A stretch of DNA of 40,702 bases, taken from NCBI GenBank assembly GCA_013813265.1, contig JACCRY010000225.1, positions 1 through 40,702 on the forward strand, given 5' to 3'. Source of the stretch: Parachlamydiaceae bacterium (GTDB taxonomy: Bacteria > Chlamydiota > Chlamydiia > Chlamydiales > Parachlamydiaceae). The position numbers and the translations under genes are program-made. A model generated the notes under the pieces. It had not been told where the DNA came from and searched no databases. It worked only from the letters and a program-made list of their open reading frames with translations. Of the stretch, positions 7,239 through 16,320 are shown one piece after another; positions within the stretch are counted from its first letter, which is position 1; each line of letters starts with the position of its first letter.

Positions 7239-8522
7239 TTGAATTCCGAAGACATCCCTTCAAAAGGTCGCTTGATATCTGCCATGTTTTTAGTCGGAGG
7301 TACCTGTATAGGTGGAGGTATGCTAGCACTTCCTCTTGCGACAGGGATCGCCGGTTTTATGCCTTCAATTCTTGCAATGGCTATCTGCTGGCTTGCAATG
7401 ACAACATCTGCCCTTCTCTTGCTTGAAGCTAACCTTTGGATGGAAGAAGGTGCACATGTCATTAGCATGGCCTCGCGATTTTTAGGACCTTACGGCAAAG
7501 CAGTCAGCTGGCTTATCTACCTTTTTATCTGCTATGCATCCATCATTGCCTATACAGCCGGTGGCGGAGTCCAGATCAGTCTTTTTTTTGACGCTGCTTT
7601 TAACTGGCAAATCTCTAAAGATGTCGGTTCCTTCCTCTTTATTTTGCTCTTTGGAGGAGTCGTTGACTTAGGGACCAGAACGATTGGAAGAGTCAACACA
7701 ATATTATTTATTGCCCTGATCGCTGCATACGTAGGATTAGTCATCATTGGTATTCCGGAGATTAAAACAGGATTTCTTTTGAATCGACAATGGTCTAGCG
7801 CTTTAATGGCAGTCCCCCTTTTGCTAACAACTTTTAGTTTTCAGACAATGGTTCCCAGTTTAACGCCATACCTTAAACGCAATGGAAACGCATTACGATG
7901 GGCAATTATTGGGGGCACTCTTATTACATTTGTGGTCTATGCCATTTGGCAGGCTCTTATTCTCGGAATTGTTCCGGTAGAAGGTCCTAATGGATTAGCG
8001 GCAGTTTTAAATAGCGGCGAACCTACTTCCCAATTTTTAAAAGAGCATGTTCAAAGTGCTTATGTATCAGTTGTTGCTGAATATTTTGCTTTTTTTGCCA
8101 TCATCACCTCTTTTATCGGTATCGCTTTTGGACTTTTTGATTTTCTTGCAGATGGCCTTAAGATCGAAAAGAAGGGCTTGGGAAAATTAGCACTAGGACT
8201 TCTTATTGTTATTCCGACCCTAATTGGTTCAACTCAATTTGAACGCGTATTTTTGCTTGCTTTGGATGCTTCAGGTGGATTTGGTGATTCTATTTTAAAC
8301 GGGATGATTCCCGTGCTCATGGTATGGGTTGGCAGGTATAGGCTTGGACTTACAGGCTTCCGCATTCCAGGAGGTAAAATTGTTCTAGTCGCAGTTTTCA
8401 TTTTCTTTTCAATGACCCTGTTTTTAGAAATACTTGCACATCTAGGGTACATAAGTTCCATCTACGATGGGCAGCATGATATCATTCAAGTGTATCATCC
8501 GGAACTCATAGAAGCTGAATAG
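7239..8522 (+). CDS. tyrP: Aromatic amino acid permease, TyrP family
   Basis: A 427-residue inner-membrane transporter with about 11 hydrophobic segments. The N-terminal GGTCIGGGMLALPLATG (about 20-36) is the substrate-binding unwound helix of the hydroxy/aromatic amino acid permease family (TyrP, Mtr, TnaB). It probably imports tyrosine or tryptophan by proton symport. Chlamydiae commonly carry one or more tyrP copies. The start is TTG, fixed by GAGGAGG five bases upstream. It is convergent with the NUDIX gene, with only 12 bases between stops. Substrate choice cannot be told from sequence. Confidence 0.9.
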   Translation: MNSEDIPSKGRLISAMFLVGGTCIGGGMLALPLATGIAGFMPSILAMAICWLAMTTSALLLLEANLWMEEGAHVISMASRFLGPYGKAVSWLIYLFICYASIIAYTAGGGVQISLFFDAAFNWQISKDVGSFLFILLFGGVVDLGTRTIGRVNTILFIALIAAYVGLVIIGIPEIKTGFLLNRQWSSALMAVPLLLTTFSFQTMVPSLTPYLKRNGNALRWAIIGGTLITFVVYAIWQALILGIVPVEGPNGLAAVLNSGEPTSQFLKEHVQSAYVSVVAEYFAFFAIITSFIGIAFGLFDFLADGLKIEKKGLGKLALGLLIVIPTLIGSTQFERVFLLALDASGGFGDSILNGMIPVLMVWVGRYRLGLTGFRIPGGKIVLVAVFIFFSMTLFLEILAHLGYISSIYDGQHDIIQVYHPELIEAE

Positions 8523-8534
8523 GATTTTTAATCT

Positions 8535-9017
8535 CTAATTCTTATAATGATCCATTTTCTGGACCACAAAGTCTTGATAAATCAGCAAAGCTTCAATTCC
8601 TCCAGCTGTCACAAGTGGGAGCTCTAGCGCCTCACTAGGGGTCACCCATTGCTCTTCCAAATGTTCATCTAAATGCAATGTAAGAATCGGAAGTTTATCC
8701 AGTGGATAATAAAACATATGATAGGTCACTTCATGTGAACGTGGTTCAGATTCGATATAGAGAATACAAATAGGCTCGATAAGGCTTCTATCTACCACAA
8801 AGCCGATTTCTTCAAACACCTCGCGTATCATACCCTCTTCCGGAGATTCCCCTTCTTCTAGTTTACCTCCCGGTACACCCCAACAATCTCCAAAAAGCTT
8901 TTTTGGGTGCCTCTTAAGAAGTAAAAGCCTTCCCTCAAACGTGAAATATCCACCAGCGCACACAATCGCATGATCGAAATTTTCTGGCCTTTTTCTGCTA
9001 AGTTTATATTTTTTCAT
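8535..9017 (-). CDS. NUDIX hydrolase
   Basis: 160 residues with a perfect NUDIX box, G51-x5-E57-x7-R65-E66-V-F-E69-E70-I-G72, which binds Mg and cleaves nucleoside diphosphate-x substrates. GGYFTFEGRLLLLKRH before the box and a WVTPSEALEL tail fit MutT/ADP-ribose-type members. The substrate is unknown. The start ATG follows AAGGAAA at good spacing. An inverted repeat built of GCGCAAAG units begins 12 bases upstream, so its promoter must lie inside or beyond that repeat. Confidence 0.9.
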   Translation of the reverse strand: MKKYKLSRKRPENFDHAIVCAGGYFTFEGRLLLLKRHPKKLFGDCWGVPGGKLEEGESPEEGMIREVFEEIGFVVDRSLIEPICILYIESEPRSHEVTYHMFYYPLDKLPILTLHLDEHLEEQWVTPSEALELPLVTAGGIEALLIYQDFVVQKMDHYKN

Positions 9018-9684
9018 TCTTTTCCTTGCTCAATGATCTTTGCGCCCTTTGCGCCTTTTGCTGCTTCTTTGCGTTAAAACAAATCTAACGAAAAGTGTAC
9101 TAGATTAATTTTTTTAACGCAAAGAAACATCAAAAGGCGCAAAAGGCGCAAAGAAAAATATTGAGTATAAAATTTACGTTTACTTCGAGGGGCTTAATGT
9201 GATTTAAGTAGTAATTGTTACCGATGCACAATGTCAAATTTTGTCCTACCAAAAAGCTAAAGACTTAAAACACATTTTAGCAGGCTGAAGGCATCGCTCT
9301 AGATGAATTTTAGAGGCATCTTCAGGCTGTAATAAAGCATGGCTTCAGCCAGCTAAGAAAAACCATTAGGTTCTTAATTCAAGGACAAAATTTCACTACA
9401 TACCCGCAACAATTATGTCTCAAATCAACACCTTAGGTCAGGCCTTCAGCCTGGTAATTCAAGCTCAAAAGTTACCACGAACAAGAGATGCGTCCAGCTG
9501 TAAGGACAAAGGCGACAGACTAGTACGCCATGTCATTTAAATTGCCTGTTTGGAACAAAGCCACAGCCCGGGGGGATGAAGGCTCAAAAGTAAATCCCAT
9601 GCACATATTGGGTCACTTTTTGAGCCTTAACCACGGGAACTTTCGCCCGCTTCCCAATCAGACAATCTAAATAGCCTAGCGTAC
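9018..9684. other. Gene-free gap with inverted repeats
   Basis: 667 bases with no credible gene. Besides the inverted repeat at 9029-9165 it has several short imperfect hairpins. One pairs AGGCTGAAG with CTTCAGGCT around 9281-9332. Another pairs AAGGCTCAAAAG (from 9579) with CTTTTTGAGCCTT (to 9628). The last lies 57-106 bases past the stop of the coiled-coil gene but has no T tract, so it is a poor terminator candidate. Confidence 0.7.
9029..9165. repeat. Inverted repeat of GCGCAAAG-type units
   Basis: The left arm (9029-9079) contains two or three runs of CTTTGCGCC and ends in TTTGCGTTAAAA. The right arm (9112-9165) is its imperfect reverse complement, TTTTAACGCAAAG then AAAAGGCGC twice. 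The loop is about 32 bases. A degenerate relative lies at 15250-15398. This looks like a dispersed, non-coding hairpin element. Confidence 0.8.
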
Positions 9685-12339
9685 TTAGCTTTGCTCTCGA
9701 GTTTTGTTAGGAGAATTTTCGATTTTTTGGGTATTTTGTGTTTGGTTTGTGACGTCAGACAACCCCAATTTAATTTCTAATACTTCTTTTTGTTTTTTTA
9801 GCTCAATGTTTTTCGTGTTTAAAAGTTCAACTTTTGTCTGTTTGCTCTTCAACATTGTCACTAAGGATTGGTTTTCTAAGCTAAGTTTTGTACGGAGCAC
9901 TTCTGTGTTCTTCAATTTCACCTTCGTTTCTTCATGCTCGTTACTGAGTGTTAAGTATTGCGCCTTAATTTCATCCAATTTCTGAAGCACATCTTTATGA
10001 TCACTTAAAAGTTTTGCGTTAAGCTGCATAACTTCCTGCAACTGTTTCATCATATCTTGATGCTCTTGACTAAGAAGTGCATTATTGCCTTCAGTTCTTT
10101 GCTTGACTCCGTTTAAAAGGCTTTGTTTTATCAATTCAACTCTTTGTTTTTTTTCTGCATCAGGAACTTTAAGCTCTTCATCACTTGTACTAATTTTTTT
10201 GTCGGATTGCTTTTCTTCTGGCTTTTGATTTTCTACTTGAAGTTCAGTAAGTTTAAGCTGAAGCTCTTCCAATTCTTTGATGCTTCTAATCCCTCCTAAA
10301 TCCTTCTTGTCAAGCATTTCTTGAAGCTTTTGAAGTTTAGAAAGTGTTTCCTCATCGCTCAGTTTCTTAAGTCGATTGAGCTCCTCAATTTTCTCTTCTA
10401 ATTGAATTTTTTCTGTCTCAAGATCTTCTTTCTGCTTTGCTAACTTATCAGAGTGATCAAGCATTCCTGCATTTTTTTCTGAAAGTAAGACAAGTTCATT
10501 TACTTTCGCTAAGAATTTAAACTCAAGTTCTGTATACGCCGTTTGATTTTTTTCTAGAAGTTTAGCTTGACCTTCATATTCATTTTGTAGCTTACTCAGA
10601 TGGGCAGTCTCCTCTGATAACATTTTCTCAGTATGATTAAAATTTTGTTTAAGTGTCTTGAGTTCTTCTAAAATTCCTTCTTTTTCTAATTCAAGTCTTT
10701 CAAATTTGATTTTGCATTGATCGAGTGCACCATCTTTTTCTTCAATTAAAAACTTTAGAGCTTCAACTTCCTGAAATGCCTTGTTTTTTTCAAGCTGAAG
10801 ACGTTCAAACCTGTTTTCAAGCTGTTTGAGTTCCTCATTCTTTTCTTCAACCGTTAACTGTAATTTATCAAATTTTTCAACATTTTTGTTAGAGAGTTCA
10901 CGAAGATCAACTTCTGTTTGATTTAATTTTTCTATTAGCTCAGCATAAGCTAGGCTATTGTCCTGCATTAATTGCTGTTGTTGTGCATACTCTTTTTTTA
11001 AAGTTAAGAATTGCTCAGTTTCAGATTTAAAGTTTTTCTCAACGCTAAGATACTTTAGATTAAGGTTTTTAAGTTCCCCTTCTTTCTCCTGAAACTTTCT
11101 ATTTAATTCTATGATCTTCGCTTCATCTTGTTTTTTCTCTAACTCTAAATTTTCAAGATTTTTTTCAAGCTTAGCAAATTGATCCAATCTTTCCGCAACT
11201 TCTAATTTCAACGTTAGAACCCCGTCTTTTTCACTTTTAAGCTCTTCGAACTGCTTCTGAAGTTTAGAAATCTCAGTTGTCTTAACCTCTAACTGTTCCC
11301 GTAAGCTTCTTGAGATTTTTTCCTGTTCTGCCATTTGTAACGTTGCTTCACGAAGCTCTCCTTTTAACTCAAGAGATTGATCTGTTAAGCAGACCTGCTC
11401 TAAAGAATTTGCTGTTTCTTTAAGTTCGCTCAGTTCAGGCCTGTTATTCTGTAAATCTTTGATTGTCTCAGTCATTAGAGCCATTTGTTGTCTTTCTTCT
11501 TGAAGCTTTGCCAACAATTCTTTAAGGGAAAGAGCATTATTCTCTATCCCAAGCCCTTCCTTAAACTCCTTTACAATTTCTCTATATTGTTTATTTAAAC
11601 TTTCAAATTTATTTTTTTGTTTGGTTATTTTTACTTTTTCGAGCCTTTCTTCCTGAAGCTTTGGCAACAATTCTTTAAGGGAAAGAGTATTATTCTCAAT
11701 ACCAAGCCCTTCCTTAAACTCTTTAACAATTTCCCTATATTGTTCTTTTACCTGTTCAGTTTTATTTTTTTGTTTGGTAATTTTTACTTTTTCGAGCCTT
11801 TCTTCCTGCAGCTGTTTCAACAATTCAGGAAGCGTAAATTCATTATTATCGACGCCAAGCCCCTCTTTAAAATTTTTAACAGCTTCGACATATTTTTCAT
11901 TTCTTCGATTCAATTTATCGATTTTCTTCTGCAGCTCCGATGCATTTGATGTATCTTCAGCAGAAGGCTCACTTTCCATGGAGTTAAGTTGTTGCAGAGC
12001 TCCATATACCCTGGTAGGAAAGAAGATGCCCCCTACAATAGTTCCAATCAAAATTGCCATTTGAAAAATAGATCGAACACCAACTTCCAGTCCTAATAAA
12101 AATTCCTGTTCTGCTTCTTCAGAAGAGCTCACTATGAGGCAGACAAATGCTTTCCCAATCCCTCTTAGTGGAGCAACAGGAACCTCTATCGCAGCAAAAA
12201 CAAGGGCAGTTAAGCCTTGAATCGGGGCTCCTATATAGCAAGTAACATAATTTGTGGACATTCCTCTTTTGCATAGCCAATCGATTTCATCTTTTTGTGC
12301 ATTTGTAGGCGCCCTTAAAAAATTGTGTACACTGTCCAT
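9685..12339 (-). CDS. Long coiled-coil protein with N-terminal membrane domain (Inc candidate)
   Basis: 884 residues. Hydrophobic stretches at about 35-58 and 83-107 give the paired membrane segments typical of chlamydial inclusion membrane (Inc) proteins. No cleavable signal peptide is evident. From about residue 130 to the end it is Glu/Lys/Leu-rich coiled coil. Residues 159-285 hold two and a half tandem copies of a 51-residue unit (EGLG[VI]xNN...LQEER...KQKNK...REIVKEFK). The start is supported by Met after an AGAGGAA site. It is divergent from the next gene, also a membrane-plus-coiled-coil protein, with 290 bases between. Inc proteins are type III secreted and some coiled-coil members act in SNARE-like fusion; the assignment is inferred from architecture only. 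A structural or septal coiled-coil protein is the alternative. Confidence 0.8.
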   Translation of the reverse strand: MDSVHNFLRAPTNAQKDEIDWLCKRGMSTNYVTCYIGAPIQGLTALVFAAIEVPVAPLRGIGKAFVCLIVSSSEEAEQEFLLGLEVGVRSIFQMAILIGTIVGGIFFPTRVYGALQQLNSMESEPSAEDTSNASELQKKIDKLNRRNEKYVEAVKNFKEGLGVDNNEFTLPELLKQLQEERLEKVKITKQKNKTEQVKEQYREIVKEFKEGLGIENNTLSLKELLPKLQEERLEKVKITKQKNKFESLNKQYREIVKEFKEGLGIENNALSLKELLAKLQEERQQMALMTETIKDLQNNRPELSELKETANSLEQVCLTDQSLELKGELREATLQMAEQEKISRSLREQLEVKTTEISKLQKQFEELKSEKDGVLTLKLEVAERLDQFAKLEKNLENLELEKKQDEAKIIELNRKFQEKEGELKNLNLKYLSVEKNFKSETEQFLTLKKEYAQQQQLMQDNSLAYAELIEKLNQTEVDLRELSNKNVEKFDKLQLTVEEKNEELKQLENRFERLQLEKNKAFQEVEALKFLIEEKDGALDQCKIKFERLELEKEGILEELKTLKQNFNHTEKMLSEETAHLSKLQNEYEGQAKLLEKNQTAYTELEFKFLAKVNELVLLSEKNAGMLDHSDKLAKQKEDLETEKIQLEEKIEELNRLKKLSDEETLSKLQKLQEMLDKKDLGGIRSIKELEELQLKLTELQVENQKPEEKQSDKKISTSDEELKVPDAEKKQRVELIKQSLLNGVKQRTEGNNALLSQEHQDMMKQLQEVMQLNAKLLSDHKDVLQKLDEIKAQYLTLSNEHEETKVKLKNTEVLRTKLSLENQSLVTMLKSKQTKVELLNTKNIELKKQKEVLEIKLGLSDVTNQTQNTQKIENSPNKTREQS

Positions 12340-12629
12340 TTATTCCTCTTGTGGTTTAAAGTTAAAGTAAGGATATAAATCATTTTGTAGAAAAAGAACA
12401 GCATTTTTTTCGTGGTCCGCTAATGAAGAAGCGCGAATCTGTGTGTGGTGTGGCTCACAATTCGATTTAGTTACTATTTTACATAACACATGTCAGGCCA
12501 GATTTTTGGAAGAGGTTAAGCTTTTTCAAATGTGTTTCTACTTTTGGACTTTTTTTTCTAGCATATTGTGGAATTTTCGGATATGATGGTAATCTATTTT
12601 GACAAATTTAAACTACAAAAGGATAACAA

Positions 12630-14273
12630 ATGGAACCATCAGCACCGCTTTTAGGGAATGTATCACAAGCCAATCACCACCTAATGGACAAGTTTTTTTT
12701 CGGCTTAGGCACCCTGGGAGCCATAGGTGTTACAGTTTATCAAGGAGTTTCCATAGCTCAGCATTCATCCTCTGGAGAAAATAAGTGGATAGCACTTGGT
12801 ACATCAGTTACGTTCCTCGGACTTTCTCTTTTTGGCCTAATTCGTTCTTTTCAACATGAACCAGAACAAGATCTAAATCAAAAAAATGTCTCCAGTATTA
12901 TTGTTCAATCTAAGTCTAATTCTGAATTAACCCAAATTTTCAAAAAAATAAATTCAATCTTTGGGGTAAAGCAATTAAAAGGGGATATACAGCTAGATTT
13001 CTCTGAACAAGAAATCTTAGAAGTATCCGAAATCTTAAACCAACTTGATTCCCTTGATGATCATCTAAAATCACAAAATTTAATCATACAAAATTTTGAA
13101 AAAAATAAATCGATCGATGTCAATGCACATTCTAATGAAATTAAACGTTTAAATAACTTAATAGATGAAGTTAAAACCGAATCTAGAGAAAAGACAGACA
13201 AATTAGACTTAGCAAATGGGAAGGTTCAGATTTTGTCTCAAGAAATTACCCAATTAAATAATCTAATAGAAAAAGTGGAAAAAGAATTAAAAGAAAAATC
13301 AGATGAACTGGGAGATGCCAATGGTAAGGTTGAGGTTTACTCTAAAGAAATTTCACAATTGAATTACTTGCTAGAAAAAGTGAAAAAAGAATTAAAAGAA
13401 AAAATTGATGAAAAAGCACAGGAATTGGAACATGCAAATGGAAAAATTCAAATTCAGTCTAAAGAAATCACCGAATTAAATTTCCTATTAGAAAAAGCGG
13501 ATAAAGAATCAAACGAGAAATTTAAAGAAAAAGCAAAGGAATTGGAAGATGCAAATGGTAAGATTCAGTATCAGTCTAAAGAAATCGCACAATTAAATAT
13601 GTTATTAGAAAAAGTGGAAAAAGAATCAAAAGAAGAAATTGGAGGAAAGGCAGAGGAATTGGAAGAGGCAAATGGGAAAAGTCAAATTCAGTCTAAAGAA
13701 ATTACAGAATTAGATTTCTTATTAGAAAAAGTGCAAAAAGAATTAAAAGAAAAAGTAGAAGAATTGGAAAATGCAAGTGGTAAAATTCAGAATCTGTCTA
13801 AAGAAATCGCACAATTAAATATGTTATTAGAAAAAGTGGAAAAAGAATCAAAAGAAAAAATTGAAGGAAAGGCAGAGGAATTGGGGAATGCTAAAGCTAA
13901 GGTTCAATCTCAGTCTAAAGAAATCACACAATTAAATCGCTTATTAGAAAAAATGAATAAAGAATTAAAAGAAAAAGTAGATGAAAAGGTAGAAGAATTG
14001 GAATTTGCAAATGATAAAATTGCTACTTATGCAATAACAACTCAGTTTTATAAAAATCAATTTGCTGAGATTCAACAAACTATTGGTGCCCCTGAAGAGC
14101 CGATTGTTCCAGATAATATAGAAAAAATTAGAAAGCACATTGACAATATATTGAAAAGTTCTGATGTTTCGGGAACAAGTACTGGTATTAACTCTACTAT
14201 AAATTCTGGAAAAACGACTCCCCTCTCCACACCACTTACTACCCCCACAAAAGGTTCCTCAAATAATTTATAA
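12630..14273 (+). CDS. Coiled-coil protein with bilobed hydrophobic N-terminus (Inc candidate)
   Basis: 547 residues. Two membrane helices at about 22-43 and 53-72, separated by a loop of about 10 residues, form the classic bilobed motif of chlamydial Inc proteins. Residues 195-459 hold seven tandem repeats beginning ANGK/ASGK/AKAK, each 35 or 39 residues long (for example SKEI[TA]QLN then LLEKVEKE), forming a long coiled coil. The C-terminal 50 residues are Ser/Thr/Pro-rich. Start ATG follows AAAAGGA. Divergent from the 884-residue protein, and the stop overlaps the convergent msrBA gene by 6 bases. The coiled coil and placement suggest an inclusion-membrane tether; this is inference. Function unknown. 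Confidence 0.8.
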   Translation: MEPSAPLLGNVSQANHHLMDKFFFGLGTLGAIGVTVYQGVSIAQHSSSGENKWIALGTSVTFLGLSLFGLIRSFQHEPEQDLNQKNVSSIIVQSKSNSELTQIFKKINSIFGVKQLKGDIQLDFSEQEILEVSEILNQLDSLDDHLKSQNLIIQNFEKNKSIDVNAHSNEIKRLNNLIDEVKTESREKTDKLDLANGKVQILSQEITQLNNLIEKVEKELKEKSDELGDANGKVEVYSKEISQLNYLLEKVKKELKEKIDEKAQELEHANGKIQIQSKEITELNFLLEKADKESNEKFKEKAKELEDANGKIQYQSKEIAQLNMLLEKVEKESKEEIGGKAEELEEANGKSQIQSKEITELDFLLEKVQKELKEKVEELENASGKIQNLSKEIAQLNMLLEKVEKESKEKIEGKAEELGNAKAKVQSQSKEITQLNRLLEKMNKELKEKVDEKVEELEFANDKIATYAITTQFYKNQFAEIQQTIGAPEEPIVPDNIEKIRKHIDNILKSSDVSGTSTGINSTINSGKTTPLSTPLTTPTKGSSNNL

Positions 14274-15107
14274 ATGACAATGAGGAGATTGACCTGTCTT
14301 CTCAAAATAATGCTGATGGTATTCTTCAGCCAAGTAAAAAGGCTTGGCTGGAGAAATCTCTGTAGCCACAGCCTTTCCTTTCGAATGAAAATTCTTGATC
14401 AGATTTTCAGCACTTGTTTTTTGTTCTTCACTTAAATAGAAAATTGCCGAGCGATACTGAGTTCCAATGTCGGGCCCTTGGCGATTGCGTTGGCTTGGGT
14501 CATGTATTTCAAAGAAGTGACGCGCTAAGGCTTCATAAGTGAGAATTTTTGGATCAAAAATCACTTCGACCGTTTCAGCATGACCGGTTTTTCCTCCACA
14601 AACTTCTTTGTAAGTTGGATCTACAGTATGCCCACCACAATAACCTACCGCAATTGACTTGACACCTATCATTTTTTTTAGCTGATCCTCAACTCCCCAA
14701 AAACATCCTGCTGCAAAAAGAGCTCTTTCTTCTCCTTTAGCTGTGTACGCAGGTAAAAATCTGAGTGAGAGCGAATTTACACAATGCCGAATACCTTTTG
14801 ATGTATACCCTTCTCCAGTAAAAACATGGCCTAAATGGCCAGAACATTTTTTGCAGATGATTTCAACCCTTCTTCCATCCATGTCTGGTACACGAAGAAC
14901 AGCCCCAGAAATTTCATCATCAAAGCTGGGCCACCCGCAATGAGAAAAGAATTTATGTGTCGAAAGATAAAGGGGAGCATCACAACAGCGGCAAACATAA
15001 ATCCCCTTTTCTTTAAAATCGGTGTATTTTCCATTGCCTGGACGTTCAGTCGATTTTTTTTTAATCACCTCTGCTTCGTCTTTTAATAAATCATGCTCAG
15101 TCTTCAT
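14268..15107 (-). CDS. msrBA: Peptide methionine sulfoxide reductase, MsrB-MsrA fusion
   Basis: 279 residues repairing both methionine sulfoxide epimers. The MsrB half (about 1-118) has zinc cysteines C39/C42 and C85/C88, HCGWPSF at 56-62 and the catalytic C109 in [11 protein letters not shown]. The MsrA half (about 125-275) has GCFWGVE with catalytic C135, and [20 protein letters not shown] and EEYHQHYF. The order MsrB then MsrA is less common than MsrA-MsrB. The start at 15107 is chosen because AAGGAG lies 8 bases upstream; an in-frame Met at 15164 has no such site. It protects proteins from oxidative damage, plausibly against host phagocyte oxidants. Confidence 0.94.
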   Translation of the reverse strand: MKTEHDLLKDEAEVIKKKSTERPGNGKYTDFKEKGIYVCRCCDAPLYLSTHKFFSHCGWPSFDDEISGAVLRVPDMDGRRVEIICKKCSGHLGHVFTGEGYTSKGIRHCVNSLSLRFLPAYTAKGEERALFAAGCFWGVEDQLKKMIGVKSIAVGYCGGHTVDPTYKEVCGGKTGHAETVEVIFDPKILTYEALARHFFEIHDPSQRNRQGPDIGTQYRSAIFYLSEEQKTSAENLIKNFHSKGKAVATEISPAKPFYLAEEYHQHYFEKTGQSPHCHL

Positions 15108-15249
15108 ACTCAACTCCTTTTCGTAGATTCTGCATATTCTCAAATTTATAATTTTTACAATCATTTCCTATTATTGCTAGTGAGAGGTCAATGTCATCGA
15201 AACATACCTCCTGGCTAACTAAGCGTCAATTACTATTTTCGGCATTTTT

Positions 15250-15398
15250 CTTTATGCCTTTGCGGCGTTCACTTAGCACTGTCTGGTCAATCTGCTATTT
15301 TTAAAAACTTTTGTTTGTGTAATAATTCTCGATTCTATTTTTGGGGTGCACTTATTTTTTTTTAACGCAAAGGAGGCAAAAGGCACAAAGGCACAAAG
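15250..15398. repeat. Degenerate GCAAAG-type inverted repeat
   Basis: The left arm (15250-15269, CTTTATGCCTTTGCGGCGTT) is the imperfect reverse complement of the right arm (15364-15398, AACGCAAAGGAGGCAAAAGG then CACAAAG units). It shares the AACGCAAAG and CAAAAGGC cores with the repeat at 9029-9165, so both probably belong to one dispersed family in different states of decay. Confidence 0.55.
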
Positions 15399-15660
15399 AT
15401 CAAGAAAATTTAAATAGGTAATAATTGATTTTTGTAAACTATTCTCTTTAAATTGTAATGTAGGAAAAGACTGACTCAATCAGCTAAGATTCAACTAATC
15501 TAATTATATGAAATATCACGAACAATTTCTACTAATTAATTACCATAAAAAAATTTACGGATTCCTATCAAATTATTAAAAGTATGTATATACATTTAAA
15601 GAAAAACAATAATACGTGCAGTTATTACTGAAAAATGAATTAATTTAAAAAAAGAAATCT

Positions 15661-15687
15661 ACCTGCGCAGCGCTTCACTGCACAGGT
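15661..15687 (-). terminator. Rho-independent terminator
   Basis: On the minus strand ACCTGTGCAG and CTGCGCAGGT form a 10-base stem with one wobble pair, followed by a T-rich run (AGATTTCTTTTTTT). It lies 9 bases after the stop of the minus-strand gene at 15697-16320. Confidence 0.75.
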
Positions 15688-15696
15688 AAGATACAA

Positions 15697-16320
15697 TCAA
15701 CCAAGAAAACGTTTTAAAGATTCTTTCCCAATTTCAGCATGTAATGCACCAATTTTGGCATTCAGCTCGAGTCTCGTATTGAAATCATTGATAGGTGTCT
15801 TATCAAGTTGTTTTTCTAAATCTTTCATTCTATCTTTTGGTGAAAAAAGTTCATTCCAATCGTCGCATGAAAGACATTCGGGCTCTGCAGCATCTGGGCC
15901 TTGATGTTGAGCTGCCAGCTGACCGAGACCATTGCGATATTGTGAAATTGCATTTGCTGTGGCAGTGACTCCTTTTTGCGCAAGATTTACCGTTCCGTAA
16001 AGAGCTAGCGCTGTTCCTCCGGAAGCCAAGAGACCAACTCCACCTGCCGCCCATCCAATTACACCTATGTCAGTTGCAAATTTAACTGCTGCCGGACCCG
16101 TTACCAAACCACCTACCCACTTGCCTTGAATTGCGATGGCTCCATCGATAATTAATTTAGGCGCCCACGCCCCTGCGATGGCGCTTGTTTGCCAACCTAC
16201 TGTTGCAGATGCAAGCCAAACAAAACCTCGTCCAAGGGATTGACCCCAAGTCGCTTTTTCAGCGGTAGGACTAGATTTTTCTGTAATTATATCTGCACTT
16301 CCAATATTTTGTACGGTCAT
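15697..16320 (-). CDS. Hypothetical protein with hydrophobic segments
   Basis: 207 residues, not recognised. The middle is Gly/Ala-rich and hydrophobic, with possible membrane segments at about 31-53 and 84-112 and a weaker one between. The C-terminal 80 residues are polar and helical, with CLSCDDW and charged helices. There is no cleavable signal peptide. The start is secure, with AAGGAGATATAA directly upstream, and a terminator follows. The layout (polar N-terminus, hydrophobic centre, polar C-terminus) would fit a secreted membrane-inserting effector, but the helices are weak and this is only a guess. Confidence 0.7.
   Translation of the reverse strand: MTVQNIGSADIITEKSSPTAEKATWGQSLGRGFVWLASATVGWQTSAIAGAWAPKLIIDGAIAIQGKWVGGLVTGPAAVKFATDIGVIGWAAGGVGLLASGGTALALYGTVNLAQKGVTATANAISQYRNGLGQLAAQHQGPDAAEPECLSCDDWNELFSPKDRMKDLEKQLDKTPINDFNTRLELNAKIGALHAEIGKESLKRFLG

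Larger units (their letters stand above)
15108..15696. other. AT-rich gap between msrBA and the next gene
   Basis: 589 bases with no credible gene. It contains a degenerate GCGCAAAG-type inverted repeat: arms 15250-15269 and 15364-15398, the latter with AACGCAAAGG and two GGCACAAAG units. A terminator for the minus-strand gene lies at its right end. Confidence 0.6.

Noticed and set aside
9579-9628. Terminator for the 884-residue gene
   Set aside because: There is a stem but no T tract on the minus strand, so I list it only within the gap description.
11617-12064. Phe/Ser-rich plus-strand frames over the 884-residue coiled-coil gene
   Set aside because: Antisense shadows of Lys/Glu-rich coiled coil.
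12541-12604. Promoter boxes between the divergent coiled-coil genes
   Set aside because: TTGGAC/TATTGT have a 14-base spacer and the TTGACA at 12599 lies too near the start codon with no -10 box.
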